In this document: piece by piece, positions 23,451 to 34,714 of the stretch | How positions within the stretch are numbered: position 1 is the stretch's first letter | Layout: every line of letters begins with the position of its first letter | Source of the DNA: Stramonita haemastoma | Lineage: Eukaryota > Mollusca > Gastropoda > Neogastropoda > Muricidae | DNA: 64,000 nt | Assembly (NCBI GenBank): GCA_030674155.1 | Contig: CM060334.1 | Location: forward strand, 26,264,342-26,328,341 | Direction: 5' to 3' | The notes under the pieces: model-generated | Seen by the model: the letters and a program-made list of their open reading frames with translations, nothing else | Database searches by the model: none | Told to the model about the DNA's origin: nothing | Position numbers and translations under genes: made by a program

Positions 23451-24239
23451 AAAAATGTTAATAAAAGAAGATAACTTACAGTGTAGTGTAGGTTTACGAT
23501 AATTTTTTTTAATCATCCTCTGAAGTTGGATATGGCTACCTATATGGTAAGGCACAAGGAAACATCCATACACACAAACTTCTCATCCAGTGTGTGTGGT
23601 ATAAGAAATGCAGAGTGTATATTGGGTGACCTCAAGGTAGTTAAAACTGGGATATACTGATAGTGTCAGTAGTAGGAAAAGTTTATATTCTAAGGTTGAT
23701 AGGACAGCAAGTTGCTAAGAAAAAAGTTGTATAGTTGTTCTGGAAAACTTCAGACATTTCTCTTTTTTGTTTTTTTTGTACATTTTCCATCCTTTGTCTC
23801 AGTTCTTCAGAGCAGCATTCCCTGCCTGTGTGTCAGGGTCAGTAAAAAAAAAAAAAAATCACATAGAATAGTTACTGCAAACTACTTTGTGGGAATTTAA
23901 AACCAAGTTAATGAGACTTAGATAATAAGATGCATTGAGGGTGGGTCATGTCACAAAACACACCTAACAAACGCACACAGACCAGCAAAATCTCATCTGG
24001 TTGGCTGCTTTTGAAAGAAAATTTGGCTAGCTTAGCTTTTATCAGCATATGACACTGTCATGTTATCTCTTGTGAACACACAAAGAATCTAAATATTATT
24101 TTCCTGATGGGAATTATTAATGCAAAACAGTTTTGTAACAAGCATTTCTGATTGTATGGTGTGAGTTCACCTTTTACCATCTCTGAGTTGAAAAACACAT
24201 TCAGTCAGTAAATCTGTTGGCTTAGGCCCAAGGTTTTGT

Positions 24240-24545
24240 CAAGTTACTGATGTAAGCTAAATGCCAGGGCCTACATTTAAATGTTGGTATGCTTTGAAAT
24301 AATATGTTCAGATTGTCTTCAGCCATGACATATGCTTAGCATAACAACCTTTACCCTCCTTGTAAAGGAGAACAAAAAAATCTTCTGAAGTTGGAGTATG
24401 TCTGCCTGTATGGCAGGGTTTTTGAAGGCTGTCATATAGGCAAACTTCTCATTCAGTGTGTGCTCTCATAGTGATTCTCAGACAGGACGAGTGAGACAGT
24501 GCGTATTCTGTGTGACCCCAGGGTGTTAAGCTGGGAAACACACAA
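24240..24545 (+). repeat. Dispersed repeat H
   Basis: Shares ttactgatgtaagct, gattgtcttcagccatgaca, gttggagtatgtctgcctgt and tctgtgtgaccccagggtgt with other copies. It lies just upstream of exon 12. Confidence 0.55.
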
Positions 24546-24620
24546 CAATATGACTGTTATTATTGCAAGAAGTTATCTGGAATGATGTGTGTGTGTGTGT
24601 GTGTGGTGTGTGTTGATCAG

Positions 24621-24756
24621 TTGCATTGAGGTGATCCTGTCAGAGGAGCTGGCAACAGTGAAGTCCAAACTGGAAGACATCAGCACGCTGGAATCGGCAG
24701 AAAAGACGGCAGAGGAACGCTTGTCCTTTGTTCGTGCCAGTCTGAAAAAATCCAGG
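24621..24756 (+). CDS. MYO9-like exon 12 (conserved post-GAP coiled segment)
   Basis: Acceptor gtgtgttgatcag, donor gtgagt. In the open frame it encodes CIEVILSEELATVKSKLEDI then STLESAEKTAEERLSFVRAS. A CVE-type start followed by a short coiled segment with this spacing directly after the GAP domain is a class IX feature. It needs two bases from the preceding exon. It is again preceded by a GT run. Confidence 0.85.
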
Positions 24757-24950
24757 GTGAGTGAATCAAGTCTTTGTTTTTGTCAGAGACTTCAAAGTAG
24801 AAAGGTGACTATGTGAGGTTATTCATCTTTTTTTTTTTTCTTTATGGAGAACTTTTTTTCTAGTGAATTATCTAGAGAGAAAGTGATTTAGTATGGTTAT
24901 TCATTTTGTTCCCCTTTTTTTATGGAGAATTTTTTTTCTAGTGTGAATTC

Positions 24951-24956
<6 letters not shown>

Positions 24957-25031
<75 letters not shown>
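24957..25031 (+). repeat. (GA)n microsatellite
   Basis: Perfect GA run in the intron after exon 12. Confidence 0.95.
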
Positions 25032-25034
<3 letters not shown>

Positions 25035-25377
25035 CGATTATAAAGCTTGTTTAATATGTATCATGAAGATATGAATTGAACTCGACTTGAAAGTCTTTTT
25101 TTCATCAGAAGTTGAGAGAGAGAGAGTGTGATTTAGTGTGTGTGCATGTGCGTGCGTGTATGCATGCCTTTATGTGAGCGTGTGTGTATTGCAAGTGTCT
25201 TGTGGTTTTTGTGTGTGTTTCTGCCTGTAAGTTCATTTTTGTCCTGCCCCCTGGCCATTTCCACAACTTATTTTTCCAGTTTCCTTCCCCCCCCCCTCCC
25301 CCTGATGCCTATTTTAGAGATGAGAGAGATAATCATGTCTATGATGTGGGTTTTTTTGTGTGTTTTGTAAGTTAATC

Positions 25378-25408
25378 ATTCATTCATTTTGACAGATGAA
25401 GGCAGATC
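25378..25408 (+). repeat. Duplicate of the exon 13 splice boundary
   Basis: The segment attcattcattttgacag followed by atgaaggcagat matches 25810-25840, the acceptor and first 14 bases of exon 13, with one mismatch. The copy is followed by a sequence that does not continue the exon. It may be a long target-site duplication of the SINE lying between, or a tandem copy. Confidence 0.85.
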
Positions 25409-25429
25409 TGGATATTTCTCTCTTCCTTT

Positions 25430-25800
25430 TCTTTGATGCTTTGAATAATTATAGGAGCACTGCTCAGAATTTTTTCACGTGGTGGCTCTTGTGCAAATTG
25501 AACCTGTGGAGTCCATCCCTCTACAGATACAGGGTGCATGCTGGGTATGAGTTTCTTAACCATCCAAACAGCAGCATAATTTAGATCTTTACATGCATCT
25601 TTGATCTTATGTGTATACAGAAAGGAAACTAGGCACTGGCAAGTCTGCACTTCAGATTGACTGGGGAGAATATAAAAATCCCACCCTTAATTCACCAGAC
25701 ACCACTGCCAAGATTCGATCCCATGACTTTATGGACCTTCAGCAAACACAATATCCTCTCAGCTGTAGTATCCATCAGGAGATGTTTTTCGTGCTCTGTA
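25430..25800 (-). mobile_element. tRNA-derived SINE, family A, minus orientation
   Basis: On the minus strand it starts with a tRNA-like head including a B-box-like catgggatcgaatcttgg. It then has ggtgtctggtgaattaaggg, a gcagacttgccagtgcc block, and a tail with acccagcatgcaccctgta. The same blocks recur at 1583, 2853, 7098, 8705, 18125 and 27062. It lies between the duplicated exon 13 boundaries. Confidence 0.8.
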
Positions 25801-25826
25801 AATCGAACATTCATTCATTTTGACAG

Positions 25827-25963
25827 GTGAAGGCAGATTTACACCCACCATTGCCAGCCCAAGGTTCCAATGAGGAGGAAGACGCGTCGACCTCATCGAA
25901 CCCTGAACTGGCAGCCGAGGCCCGCGCCCTATCCGTCCACATCGCCACCATACACAAAGAAAG
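25827..25963 (+). CDS. MYO9-like exon 13 (acidic linker)
   Basis: Acceptor ttcattttgacag, donor gtagca; phase 0 in, phase 2 out. It encodes VKADLHPPLPAQGSNEEEDA then STSSNPELAAEARALSVHIA. A near-identical copy of the intron/exon boundary lies 432 bp upstream (25378-25408) with SINE sequence between the two. Confidence 0.8.
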
Positions 25964-25974
25964 GTAGCACCGAT

Positions 25975-26240
25975 AACTTGGTACACAGCTGTCAGTTTCC
26001 CCCACTTTCAGCTCCTCTCAGCTGCTAATTATCCCATCTCATCCCACCCAGCTCGTGCTATTTATTGTAAAAGCTGACCACACTTGGACTAGGGAAAAGG
26101 AAGGAGCCCCCAAAATTTAGCACTCTTGACTAGGCCCTACTGAGTAATGCTGGATTTGTGCACTGTAGGTATGATTTTATGTATTGTTGCTTGAGAGATC
26201 TATTGATAAAACGACTCTGTTATTTCACCGTTATGTGAAA
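25975..26240 (+). mobile_element. SINE family C, truncated
   Basis: Shares ccactttcagctcctctc, gctaattatcccatctcat and a gctggatttgtg... end with the copy at 17645. It lies directly after exon 13. Confidence 0.6.
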
Positions 26241-26524
26241 GAACCCATGGCAACAAGGTAATGTTCCCTGGCAAAATTTGTTTGTTTTAAAAAAAAAAAA
26301 AAAAAAGCCTGTCTCATTGGGAAACAAGAAAAATATTGGTGGCACTGCTTTCGTGGTGACACACTGTCCCGTGAGGAGAACAGCATGAATTTCATGCCTA
26401 GAAATGTGCTGTGACTGAAAGTGGTATTCTGTACCCACAGTTGACGGAAAACTACGAATCTGTTGAGCAGTGATTCCTTAAATGCAAAGATATTTTTGAA
26501 TCTGTACAAGCCAGCCTGTGAGGG

Positions 26525-26847
26525 GAGAGGGAGAGCCTAGTGGTTAGAGAGTTGAGCTCATGGTCTGACTGCTTGAGGTGGTGCTAAGATGCCCGTTCGA
26601 GGGGATTTTTCCACCGTAGTTGACATCAGTACCAACTCCACTCCCCCGAAAGTTGTTCAGATAAGACTGTAAACCAAGGTCCTGTCCACAAAACCATGCA
26701 GAACATATTGCACACGCATTAAAACCAGTTTTACCTTTGGAAAGAATTGCGTGCTGGTAGGAACAGATGGATCACAATATTAAAGATGCATGCACACTGG
26801 TATCATGTTTTGAGATCATTCCTGAAATAGGAATGTGGCTGGCTACC
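26525..26847 (+). mobile_element. SINE family B, 5' part, interrupted
   Basis: Head gagcctagtggttagagag, middle accaactccactcccccgaa and ccatgcagaacatattgcac. It stops at ggctacc where a TTAA element begins. The missing 3' tail is found at 27890-27957. Confidence 0.75.
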
Positions 26848-27062
26848 TTAACTCTCAGAGGACGGCCATCCGCTATAGCGGATCAGTGTAAAGCAACAGT
26901 TTAGGACGGCCGTCCGCTACAGCAGATTTGCTGTTGGCAGATTTTTCATGCGGCGGCCACATAATACTATGACTAGTGCAGCTTAACATTGCTTCCTGAG
27001 CCTATCCAAGGTCGAATGCAGAGTGTTGTCAGGTGATTCTGTGTGTTCAGAACTCTTTGATC
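26848..27062 (+). mobile_element. Left half of a TTAA-flanked DNA element, first copy
   Basis: Starts with TTAA then ctctcagaggacggccatcc and runs to about agaactctttgatc. It is nearly identical to 27268-27482, the start of the full element. It contains short internal palindromes such as ccgctatagcgg. Confidence 0.75.
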
Positions 27063-27257
27063 TTTGGCTCTTGTGCAAATTGAACCTTGTGGAGTCCATC
27101 CCTCTCCAGATACAGGGTGCATGCTGGGTATGAGTTTCTTTAACCATCCAAACAGCAGCATAAATTTAGATCTTTACATGCATCTTTGATCTTATGTGTA
27201 TACAGAAAGGAAACTAAGGCACTGGCAAGTCTGCACTTCAGATTGACTGGGGAGAAC
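27063..27257 (-). mobile_element. SINE family A fragment between element copies
   Basis: Matches 25483-25676 closely (aaattgaaccttgtggagtc, cagggtgcatgctgggtat, actggcaagtctgcacttca). It separates the two copies of the TTAA element. Confidence 0.75.
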
Positions 27258-27267
27258 GATGGCTACC

Positions 27268-27746
27268 TTAACTCTCAGAGGACGGCCATCCGCTATAGCG
27301 GATCAGTGTAAAGCAACGGTTTAGGACGTCCGTCCGCTACAGCAGATTTGCTGTTGGCAGATTTTTCATGCGGCGGCCACATAATACTATGACTAGTGCA
27401 GCTTAACATTGCTTCCTGAGCCTATCCAAGGTCAAATGCAGAGTGTTGTCGGGTGATTCTGTGTGTTCAGAACTCTTTGATCGTGGTTGCAGAGAGTAGC
27501 TGACACGGAGTACAAAATTTGGAGTATTTTCTTCATGCTAGTCAAAGCTTAAATATTAAAATGAGAACTTTAATCTTTCGATATGTACTAACCCAGCATG
27601 TTATTCATAAGTTCAGAAAAGTTCATTTTCTTACTGTGTATCTTGTATTTTTTACGATTTTTTTTTTTTTTTTTACACTTACCATTACAAATGGGCCATC
27701 TGTGGGGAAAAGCAAGGAAGAGAACTGGCCGTCCCGAGTGAGTTAA
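27268..27746. mobile_element. TTAA-flanked MITE-like DNA element, complete copy
   Basis: Flanked by TTAA at 27268-27271 and 27743-27746. Inverted ends: left ctctcagaggacggcca, right tggccgtcccgagtgag reading inward, so both ends share a CTC...GGACGGCC core. It is about 470 bp between the flanks with no coding capacity. TTAA flanks suggest piggyBac-type mobilisation. Confidence 0.7.
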
Positions 27747-27889
27747 AGTTTGACCGATGATCATGTAAACATTTGCATTTATGCTTTAAAAAATGGTGGA
27801 GACGATGGATAGAGATGATACTTTTGGTGTTCAATGTTTACTTGTATTCATATGCAAAACTTTAATAAAAATGTTTAAAAAAAAAAATT

Positions 27890-27957
27890 TACGTAAACAG
27901 AATCTCCTCATTAATGAACCTTGTAGCTGCTAGCTGAGGAACATAAAAAAACCAAAA
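27890..27957 (+). mobile_element. SINE family B, detached 3' tail
   Basis: aacagaatctcctcattaat, gaaccttgtagctgc and tagctgaggaacataaaaaa match the end of the 2295 copy. It completes the interrupted element that starts at 26525, just before exon 14. Confidence 0.65.
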
Positions 27958-27983
27958 GCAAACCCAACGTTTGCCCTGTGCAG

Positions 27984-28138
27984 GAAAGACCTGACGTCCA
28001 AGCTGCCAGTGTTGGAGACCCGTCAGGCCAGTTCCGACGAAGACATGCTGACAGGCGACGAAACCGACAGCGTCTTCGATTCCATGGATCAGCCTGGGGA
28101 AAATAATGAAGAGTATGCTGTTGCCTTTGATTTACCAG
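27984..28138 (+). CDS. MYO9-like exon 14 (acidic tail)
   Basis: Acceptor tttgccctgtgcag, donor gtactg. Joined in phase 2 it encodes RKDLTSKLPVLETRQASSDE then DMLTGDETDSVFDSMDQPGE. It is acidic and Ser/Thr-rich and probably disordered. The donor runs into a (GA)n repeat. Confidence 0.8.
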
Positions 28139-28146
28139 GTACTGCA

Positions 28147-28147
28147 C

Positions 28148-28227
<80 letters not shown>
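28147..28227 (+). repeat. (GA)n microsatellite after exon 14
   Basis: Begins eight bases after the exon 14 donor. Confidence 0.95.
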
Positions 28228-28229
<2 letters not shown>

Positions 28230-28659
28230 TAAGCTGTTTTTGTTTAGTGAAAATTTGATGTTCTCTGTGTGTGAAAAGACACAATTCTGTAAGGGGGTTT
28301 TGTGGAAGATGTTTTGTGCAGGAGTGGGGTGGGGGATTGTTTGTAAATGGTTTAGGAATCTTTAAAGGGCAAAAATGAAAAGTACGGAAGAGAAGGAAAG
28401 TAATTTCAAGTTGTGTTTGGAAATGCAGATTCTCATTTTAACCATAGCATCACTTTTGTTGGTTAGTTTCACTGGAAATTAAATTTGTATATGTTTATGT
28501 GAGTGTCCCTGCATATTTGTGTGTATATGTGCATTATTGGTGTGTGTGTGTGAAGGAATAGGAGTGTGCAGCACATGTAGAAATATGGAGGAAAGAGATG
28601 ATGGTTGTCGATAACAGAGTTGGATGTGGTAGATGCCCTAGTTGCATGTGGTGTGTCCC

Positions 28660-28975
28660 TGTTTTGTGATATGTAGACTAGATATTTTTGTACAATATGT
28701 AGACAACAACATATTATTGAACAGTATGTAGATATGCATTGTCATACAGATGTAGTCTATATTTTGTACAGTATGTTGACTACATACTGTTAAACAGTAT
28801 GTAAACAACATATTGTCATGCAGTATATAGACTGTATATTGTTATACAGAGTGCTGATACATATCATGTTCAGTATATAAACTGTATGTTATTGTACAGT
28901 ATGTAATCTGTGTATTGTGTTGTACAGTGTGTAAACTTGTACAGTATGTAGTCTGTACAGTGTGGTATTGTCGCC
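28660..28975 (+). repeat. Degenerate minisatellite (acagtatgtagac-type)
   Basis: About eight to nine diverged units of roughly 35-40 bp with cores such as gtacagtatgtagac, acatattgtcatgcagtat and gtatattgttatacag. No coding potential. Confidence 0.7.
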
Positions 28976-29254
28976 TTACCCCACCCACACAAAGCATGAT
29001 TGCATCAGTTGTATTGTTGTACAGTGAGTTGTCTAGGAGGGGGGGGTATGAGCTTTTCATCTTGGTGAGAAAAATCTTTATTACTAACAAGAGGAAAGTT
29101 TAAAAAAAAAAAAAAAAGGAATATAATTATGTACTATGCTTTCCCCCTTTAACTGTTAAAAAAATGATCCTGATATTAAAATAATCAAATGTGTTCATGT
29201 TACTCTAGATGCAGTGTTTTTGTATCAGATTTTAGTTTGATGAGAACAGTTATA

Positions 29255-29600
29255 GTTTGGACTATACCCCTTTGATGGGATTTTCCACTGGAATTAACAT
29301 TGATGTAAAAAAAAAATGTAGTGAGTGTTGCTGCTCTTGTAGTGTCACACTCTTCTTGGGGAGAGTATCCCAAATTTCATGCAGAGAAATCTGCTCTGAC
29401 TTATTGTGATATACAAATAGAAAAAAAACAACAACTCACCTCCCTTGACAATCCTTCAGAGAAGTGTATATACTTCTGCAGTGCCCTGTATGAACACATG
29501 CAGAACATCTTGTACATGTTTTCCAACCCTGCCCATCTTTTGGCAAAGAGTAGACTAGCCATGGCCAGTGGCGTGGATGCCACAAACTAAACGCAGCATG
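29255..29600 (+). repeat. Mixed SINE-derived sequence
   Basis: Holds a family G-like block (ggggagagtatcccaaattt, gcagagaaatctgctctgac) and a family B-like block (acacatgcagaacatcttgt). It probably represents two old, overlapping insertions. Confidence 0.45.
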
Positions 29601-30924
29601 CACCATACATGAAAAAAATTAGTGCTGTGCAGTAATGATTCAGAATTCAGGACTAGACCTCAAGACTACTTTACTGATCTTTTAACTCCTCTTGGGAGCG
29701 TGAAATCAGTTTGTTCAAAGAGTGTCTGTGAAGTGTATGGCAATAGCCATAACACCAGCCCATCTTGAAAGTGCTCTGCTGTTTCACATCAGAGAAAGTT
29801 ATTTATTTCAAGATTTTTCTGTGGGTTTTTTTTGGGTATTGTTTATTTTTGTTTTGCTTTTGGCTGTTTATTCTTGGAATTTTTTTTTTTTTTAAAGTAA
29901 ACCAATAAAAAGTGGAAAAACACATGGATATAGACGTACTTACATTGTTCTCCTTGTCTTCCCTATATTCAGCATTTCGTCGTGGTTTCAGGTAAAACTT
30001 CGGCATGGGAAGAGAATGATCACCTTTCGTTTTGTTTTGTTCATATTACGATGCTGTTATTGCCTGTTTCCATTTTTGTTTATGCTGTCTTACAGCCTCT
30101 CTTTCCTTTTCTCTGCGTAGTCATCTTTCAGAACTTTTCAGTTTTATCAGGGCTGTCTTTTGGGGAGTATTTTTGTTTTGTGTTATCTGTTTACAGCTTT
30201 TGTAAGTCAAATTTGGCGTTTCTGTTTTGTTTTGTTACTAGAATGTATGTTTTCTTTAATTTGCTTGTTTTTTGTTGGGAAGATTGGCCACATTACTGTT
30301 ATGCTGAAAACAGTCTGCATCTCTGAGAGCCAAATTGAAACGTGGTATAATCAAGAGTTTTTTTTCTGAATGAATCTCCATCTTTTATTGCATTATCAAC
30401 CTTAGTTGCACTCTGTTTTTTCTTATTCCTCTCTTCATTTTTTTTTGGCCTGTATAAACATATCATTTCATTTAGATTTGTATTTTTACTTGTTTTATTT
30501 AAAAAAATATAAAAAATTGTTTAGTAGATGGGAGATAGCTTGATGTAGAGGTATACTTGACTGGCTCGTAATCTGGCTTTATTTTCTGTAACAGTCTTAG
30601 TTTTGTTGTCCCTAGGCCATTTATTCCGATCTCTTTGCCCTAGCCATACCTTGACTGGTCATGTGGTTTTGGGGTTTTTTTAATATCAGATTTTCAGAAT
30701 TTCCTGTCATCAGCTACGATGTGATAGAATCACAAATGTAGCCTCAGAAGTACTGAATAGGAACTGGTCATGTGGTATCCTCGGGACTAGAAGGCCATGA
30801 GGAGTTTATCAATGTGAGGATGTTATGAGACCATCAACTTAAAGGTTTTGTTGAGGGTATTCTTTGATTTGATGTACTCACTGTTCAGTTATGCAGAGCG
30901 TCGGACTGAATCACAAGCTTGGTA

Positions 30925-31280
30925 AATAAATTGGGTCAGTGGTCTAGAGGTAGCACGGCCATCTGGAACGCATCAAGCCCCTGGCTTGACCCCCATTTGA
31001 ACACGACCTTCCCCCCATCCACTAGACCATGAGTGATGGGCTTGGTGCTGGTCTTTTGGATGAGATAGTAAATTGAAATCCTGTGTGTACCACGCATCTA
31101 AAAAACCTACAGCAGCAATAGATTTGTTCTGACAAAAAAAAAAGCAGCCACACTCATAGGGAAACAAATACAGACACAGATTTTTGTGTGGGTGTGTATG
31201 GGTGGTGCAGCTCTTTTTTGCAACATGGTCTCCCCAGGAATTACAGCTGAAATTTCACGCAGAGAAATCTGCTGTCAATA
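30925..31280 (+). mobile_element. SINE-like element, family G
   Basis: tRNA-like head (ggtcagtggtctagaggtag and catttgaacacgacc), then gcttggtgctggtctttt and accacgcatctaaaaaacc, and a ctccccaggaattacagctg, aatttcacgcagagaaatct tail. Similar tail blocks occur at 11460, 12235 and 29330. Confidence 0.6.
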
Positions 31281-32694
31281 AAAGGGGTGTACAATGCAAT
31301 TCAGAACAGTGCATAAGACAGCACAATACAGTTCAACATAACCCCCACCCCCTTTCTCCTCTAAGATAAACAAAAAGGAAACCTAGCTCTTCTTTAATTT
31401 TTATTGGCCATGTTACCAAAATGAGGTGGTAGGTGGTAATAGGGGGGATGAGTGGTGATGAGTGCCTGGTGAGTTTTGGATAGGGGTATGTGTGTGTGTG
31501 TGTGTGTGTGTTTGCGTATGTTTGCGTATATTTGCAAGCATGCATGTGTGGGTAAGGTAGGACACAACAGAGGTTGTGATGGTATCGTTGGTGTGCTGAC
31601 TAGCTTCATGTGCTGTGCTGTCGTCAGATACCTGTCTGAATCTTTTGGAGTACTTGAACTGATCGTGTTTGGGGGGTAAATACCAGCTTGAAAATTGACC
31701 AACTGACCAACAGTGTGTGTGTGCATGTGTGTGTGTGTGAGCGTGTATGTGTGTGCGTGTGTTCATATCATATGCACATGAGAGTGAGAAAGTGAATGAG
31801 TATTCACTGAATTAACTGTCATGGATTGTTTTTTTCAGTGTGTGATGACTAATGTTTGAAAGATCACTCCAGTGCTAAGTGCAGTGACTAAAATGTTTTT
31901 CTAACAGTCTCGGTCTTGAGAAATCTTAAATAGAGCTGTATACAGTTTACACACATTCAATGTTTTACACACATTCAATGTTGAGAACAATATTTCTGAA
32001 GATAAGTGCTTCAAGCTAGGAAGCAAATGGTCTATTCTATGTCCTTTCATATTTTCTGTGTCATCAGTTTATCCATCTGGTTGTTTGTTGAAAAATCGTA
32101 TGCATGGATTTTGGATAAGCAGGCACTTTTATTGATAGTAGTTTTTTACTTGAGCTGTATAATTTACTTTGTTTTCTTGTGGCTAAATCTCCTTTCAATT
32201 TTTTTTTGTGGAAAATAGTGCAACTATGTATTTTGTATAGCTGTACAGAGACATGGAGGGGCAGAATAGACCAGTAGTCTCAGATCCTGAGGGCATGGGT
32301 TTGAGTCCCTGTTGAGTGTCAGTTTAAGTGGGAATGGGAATTATAATTGATAGAAAATTATTACAAGTTAATGATCCAGAGCTAGAAAATTATTACAAGT
32401 TAATGTTCCAGAGCTATGTCACCCGTCAAATGGGCATCACTTATAAAATCTTGAAATCCTCAAGTTTGTTAAATTTCATGCATCATCGCCAAGAAAATAA
32501 TCCAATGTGCCTGCCAAAATTAATGATTTCGTACCTTCTGCATCTTTGAATTGGTAAAGAATACAAGAATTCTGTGTCCTTAAAACTCGCTGTGTGAACC
32601 AAGTTCTTTTTATGTAGTTTACACAGGAAAGTAGTCATATCCCCATACAACAATTTTTAAGCACTATAAAAAAGACATGATCCTTGGGATGAGA

Positions 32695-32910
32695 CTTACT
32701 CACTCACTCACTCAGTCCCATGTTTCAAAGGACGTAGGGGGGACATGAGAGAAGACGCAACAGAGATCTTTTTCCATGCTTCACGATCCTGTGTGGCTAG
32801 TAGGAGGTGTTGTAGGGGTTGGGCAGTCCAGTCTTCGATGTTGTCAACCCATGATTTCTTTTGGCAGCCTCTTCTTCTCTTGCCCTCGACTGTTCCTTGC
32901 AGTTGAGGGA
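32695..32910 (-). pseudogene. Relic of a non-LTR retrotransposon reverse transcriptase, C-terminal end
   Basis: On the minus strand a frame reads GTVEGKRRRGCQKKSWVDNI then EDWTAQPLQHLLLATQDREA and W. The GKRRRGRQKKxWxDNI...DREAW pattern is the usual extreme C-terminus of invertebrate non-LTR reverse transcriptase ORFs. Only this tail is present (5' truncated), followed by a (GAGT)n tail at 32697-32715. It is in the last myosin intron and is not functional. Confidence 0.8.
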
Positions 32911-33180
32911 TGAGACTATAAACAGAAATTCCATATGCAAAGGTGCATAGCATCTTTCAAAAATATGTTAAAAACCTATTGTATTGTCAATCATTTATTT
33001 TCAGCTGTAGCGTGTTTGGATATTCAGAGATGGTTGACTGTTATTAACGAGTGTACACTTGTGTTCTTGACTGCAACTTGAATTAATTCTGCCCAAACTG
33101 ATCATCAACTCTGCAGTGTTTCTATAAATATTGACATTTTCACTCACTGCCTGAATTTTTGTGCTCATCATTTCTTCCTT

Positions 33181-33258
33181 CCTCTCTCTGTCTCTCCCTC
33201 TCTCTGTCTCTCTCTCTCTGTCTCTCTCTCTCTGTCTCTCTCTCTCTGTCTCTCTGTC

Positions 33259-33309
<51 letters not shown>

Positions 33310-33410
33310 GTCTATCTCCCTGTCTCTCCCTCTCTCTCTGTCTGTCTGTCTGTCTCTTGTGTCTCTTTCTCTGTGTCTGTCTCTCTCAGTATCTTTGTCT
33401 CTCTCTGCCT
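33181..33410 (+). repeat. (TCTC/TCTG)n repeat
   Basis: Compound pyrimidine-rich microsatellite; Ser/Leu-rich ORFs are translations of it. Confidence 0.95.
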
Positions 33411-33718
33411 TGTTGATTTTTAAACCCTGGAGGGGTACAGAGTTTGTTCACACGAAGCACAGTGACAGATCTGTCTTGGCTCACTGTTCTTTTTGTCATT
33501 TTTACCTGAACAGATGACTGTCCTTTCCCTTTCTTGCCATGGCCTCTAATGGCTTTTATAGATGTTGGAGAAAGAGGTATTCCCCTGGCCTACCTTTACC
33601 ACCTGCTTAGTCATAGTGCAGGGTGTCAGAACGTTTTTTTTCAGTACAAACTATGTCTTCAATTCCAGGAAATTTGTGCATGAATATCTTTCACCATATT
33701 ATGTATCCTTTGTTTCTG

Positions 33719-33896
<178 letters not shown>

Positions 33897-34420
33897 CCTT
33901 TTCTTCCTTGTTAATGAAAAATACTCGGACATACACATTTAGTGACCTATATAGTGACCCCACCCCAACTCTCACTTGGTGATAAAGCAGCATATATGAT
34001 GGCAGTAGGCTATGTGCAGGTTTAGATTCAATAACTGACATAGTCAACCAGGCCGTAGTTTTGTCTGGCTTTGTTAGCTTGAAGTTGCTTTATGTCTGTC
34101 TTTAGAAGCAGCATGAAGATGAATATCAGGGCTTGTATAGGGAAAAATCAGAGGTCTGACAGAAGTTTTAGTATATTTTTTTTATAGAGCTGCGTAACAA
34201 TTTGTATTAGATTGTAAAACAATTTATTGTCTTTATGATCGACTTTTCTACTTTTTATCATTTCTTCACTACTTTATCTTTTCTGTTTATTCATTATTCA
34301 AGTGCATGCAATCTGAAACAGCTACATTCTAATTTTTGTTGTTTATCTACTCTCTTGCTTCTACAGTATCTGCATGAGAACAATTTTTCTATAAAAATAG
34401 ATTAGTCATATGGCAAGCAT

Positions 34421-34714
34421 TAGCCACCGCTGTAGTCTAGTGGTTATGGCATTGGACACGTAATCTAAAGGTTGCGGATTGATCCCAGCTTTCGGCTGTG
34501 GCGTTGTGCCCTTGGAAAAGGCACTTTATGGCTATTTTCTCACCCCACCCAGGTGTAAAAGGGGTACCAACTTTGTGTTGGGGGTTATCCCTGCGATAGA
34601 CTGGCGTCCTATCCAGGGGGGAGTGTATGACTGTCAGTCGCTTAACGCCACAGAAACCGGGATAAGGACCGGCCTGATGAGCCTTAGGCTCGGGACAGAC
34701 TTTAACTTTAACTT
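34421..34714 (+). mobile_element. tRNA-derived SINE, family D, 12-bp target duplication
   Basis: Head tgtagtctagtggttatggc and gcggattgatcccagct, middle ggctattttctcacccca, end (taactt)n. It is flanked by tatggcaagcat at 34409-34420 and 34715-34726. Same length as the 12560 copy. Confidence 0.92.
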
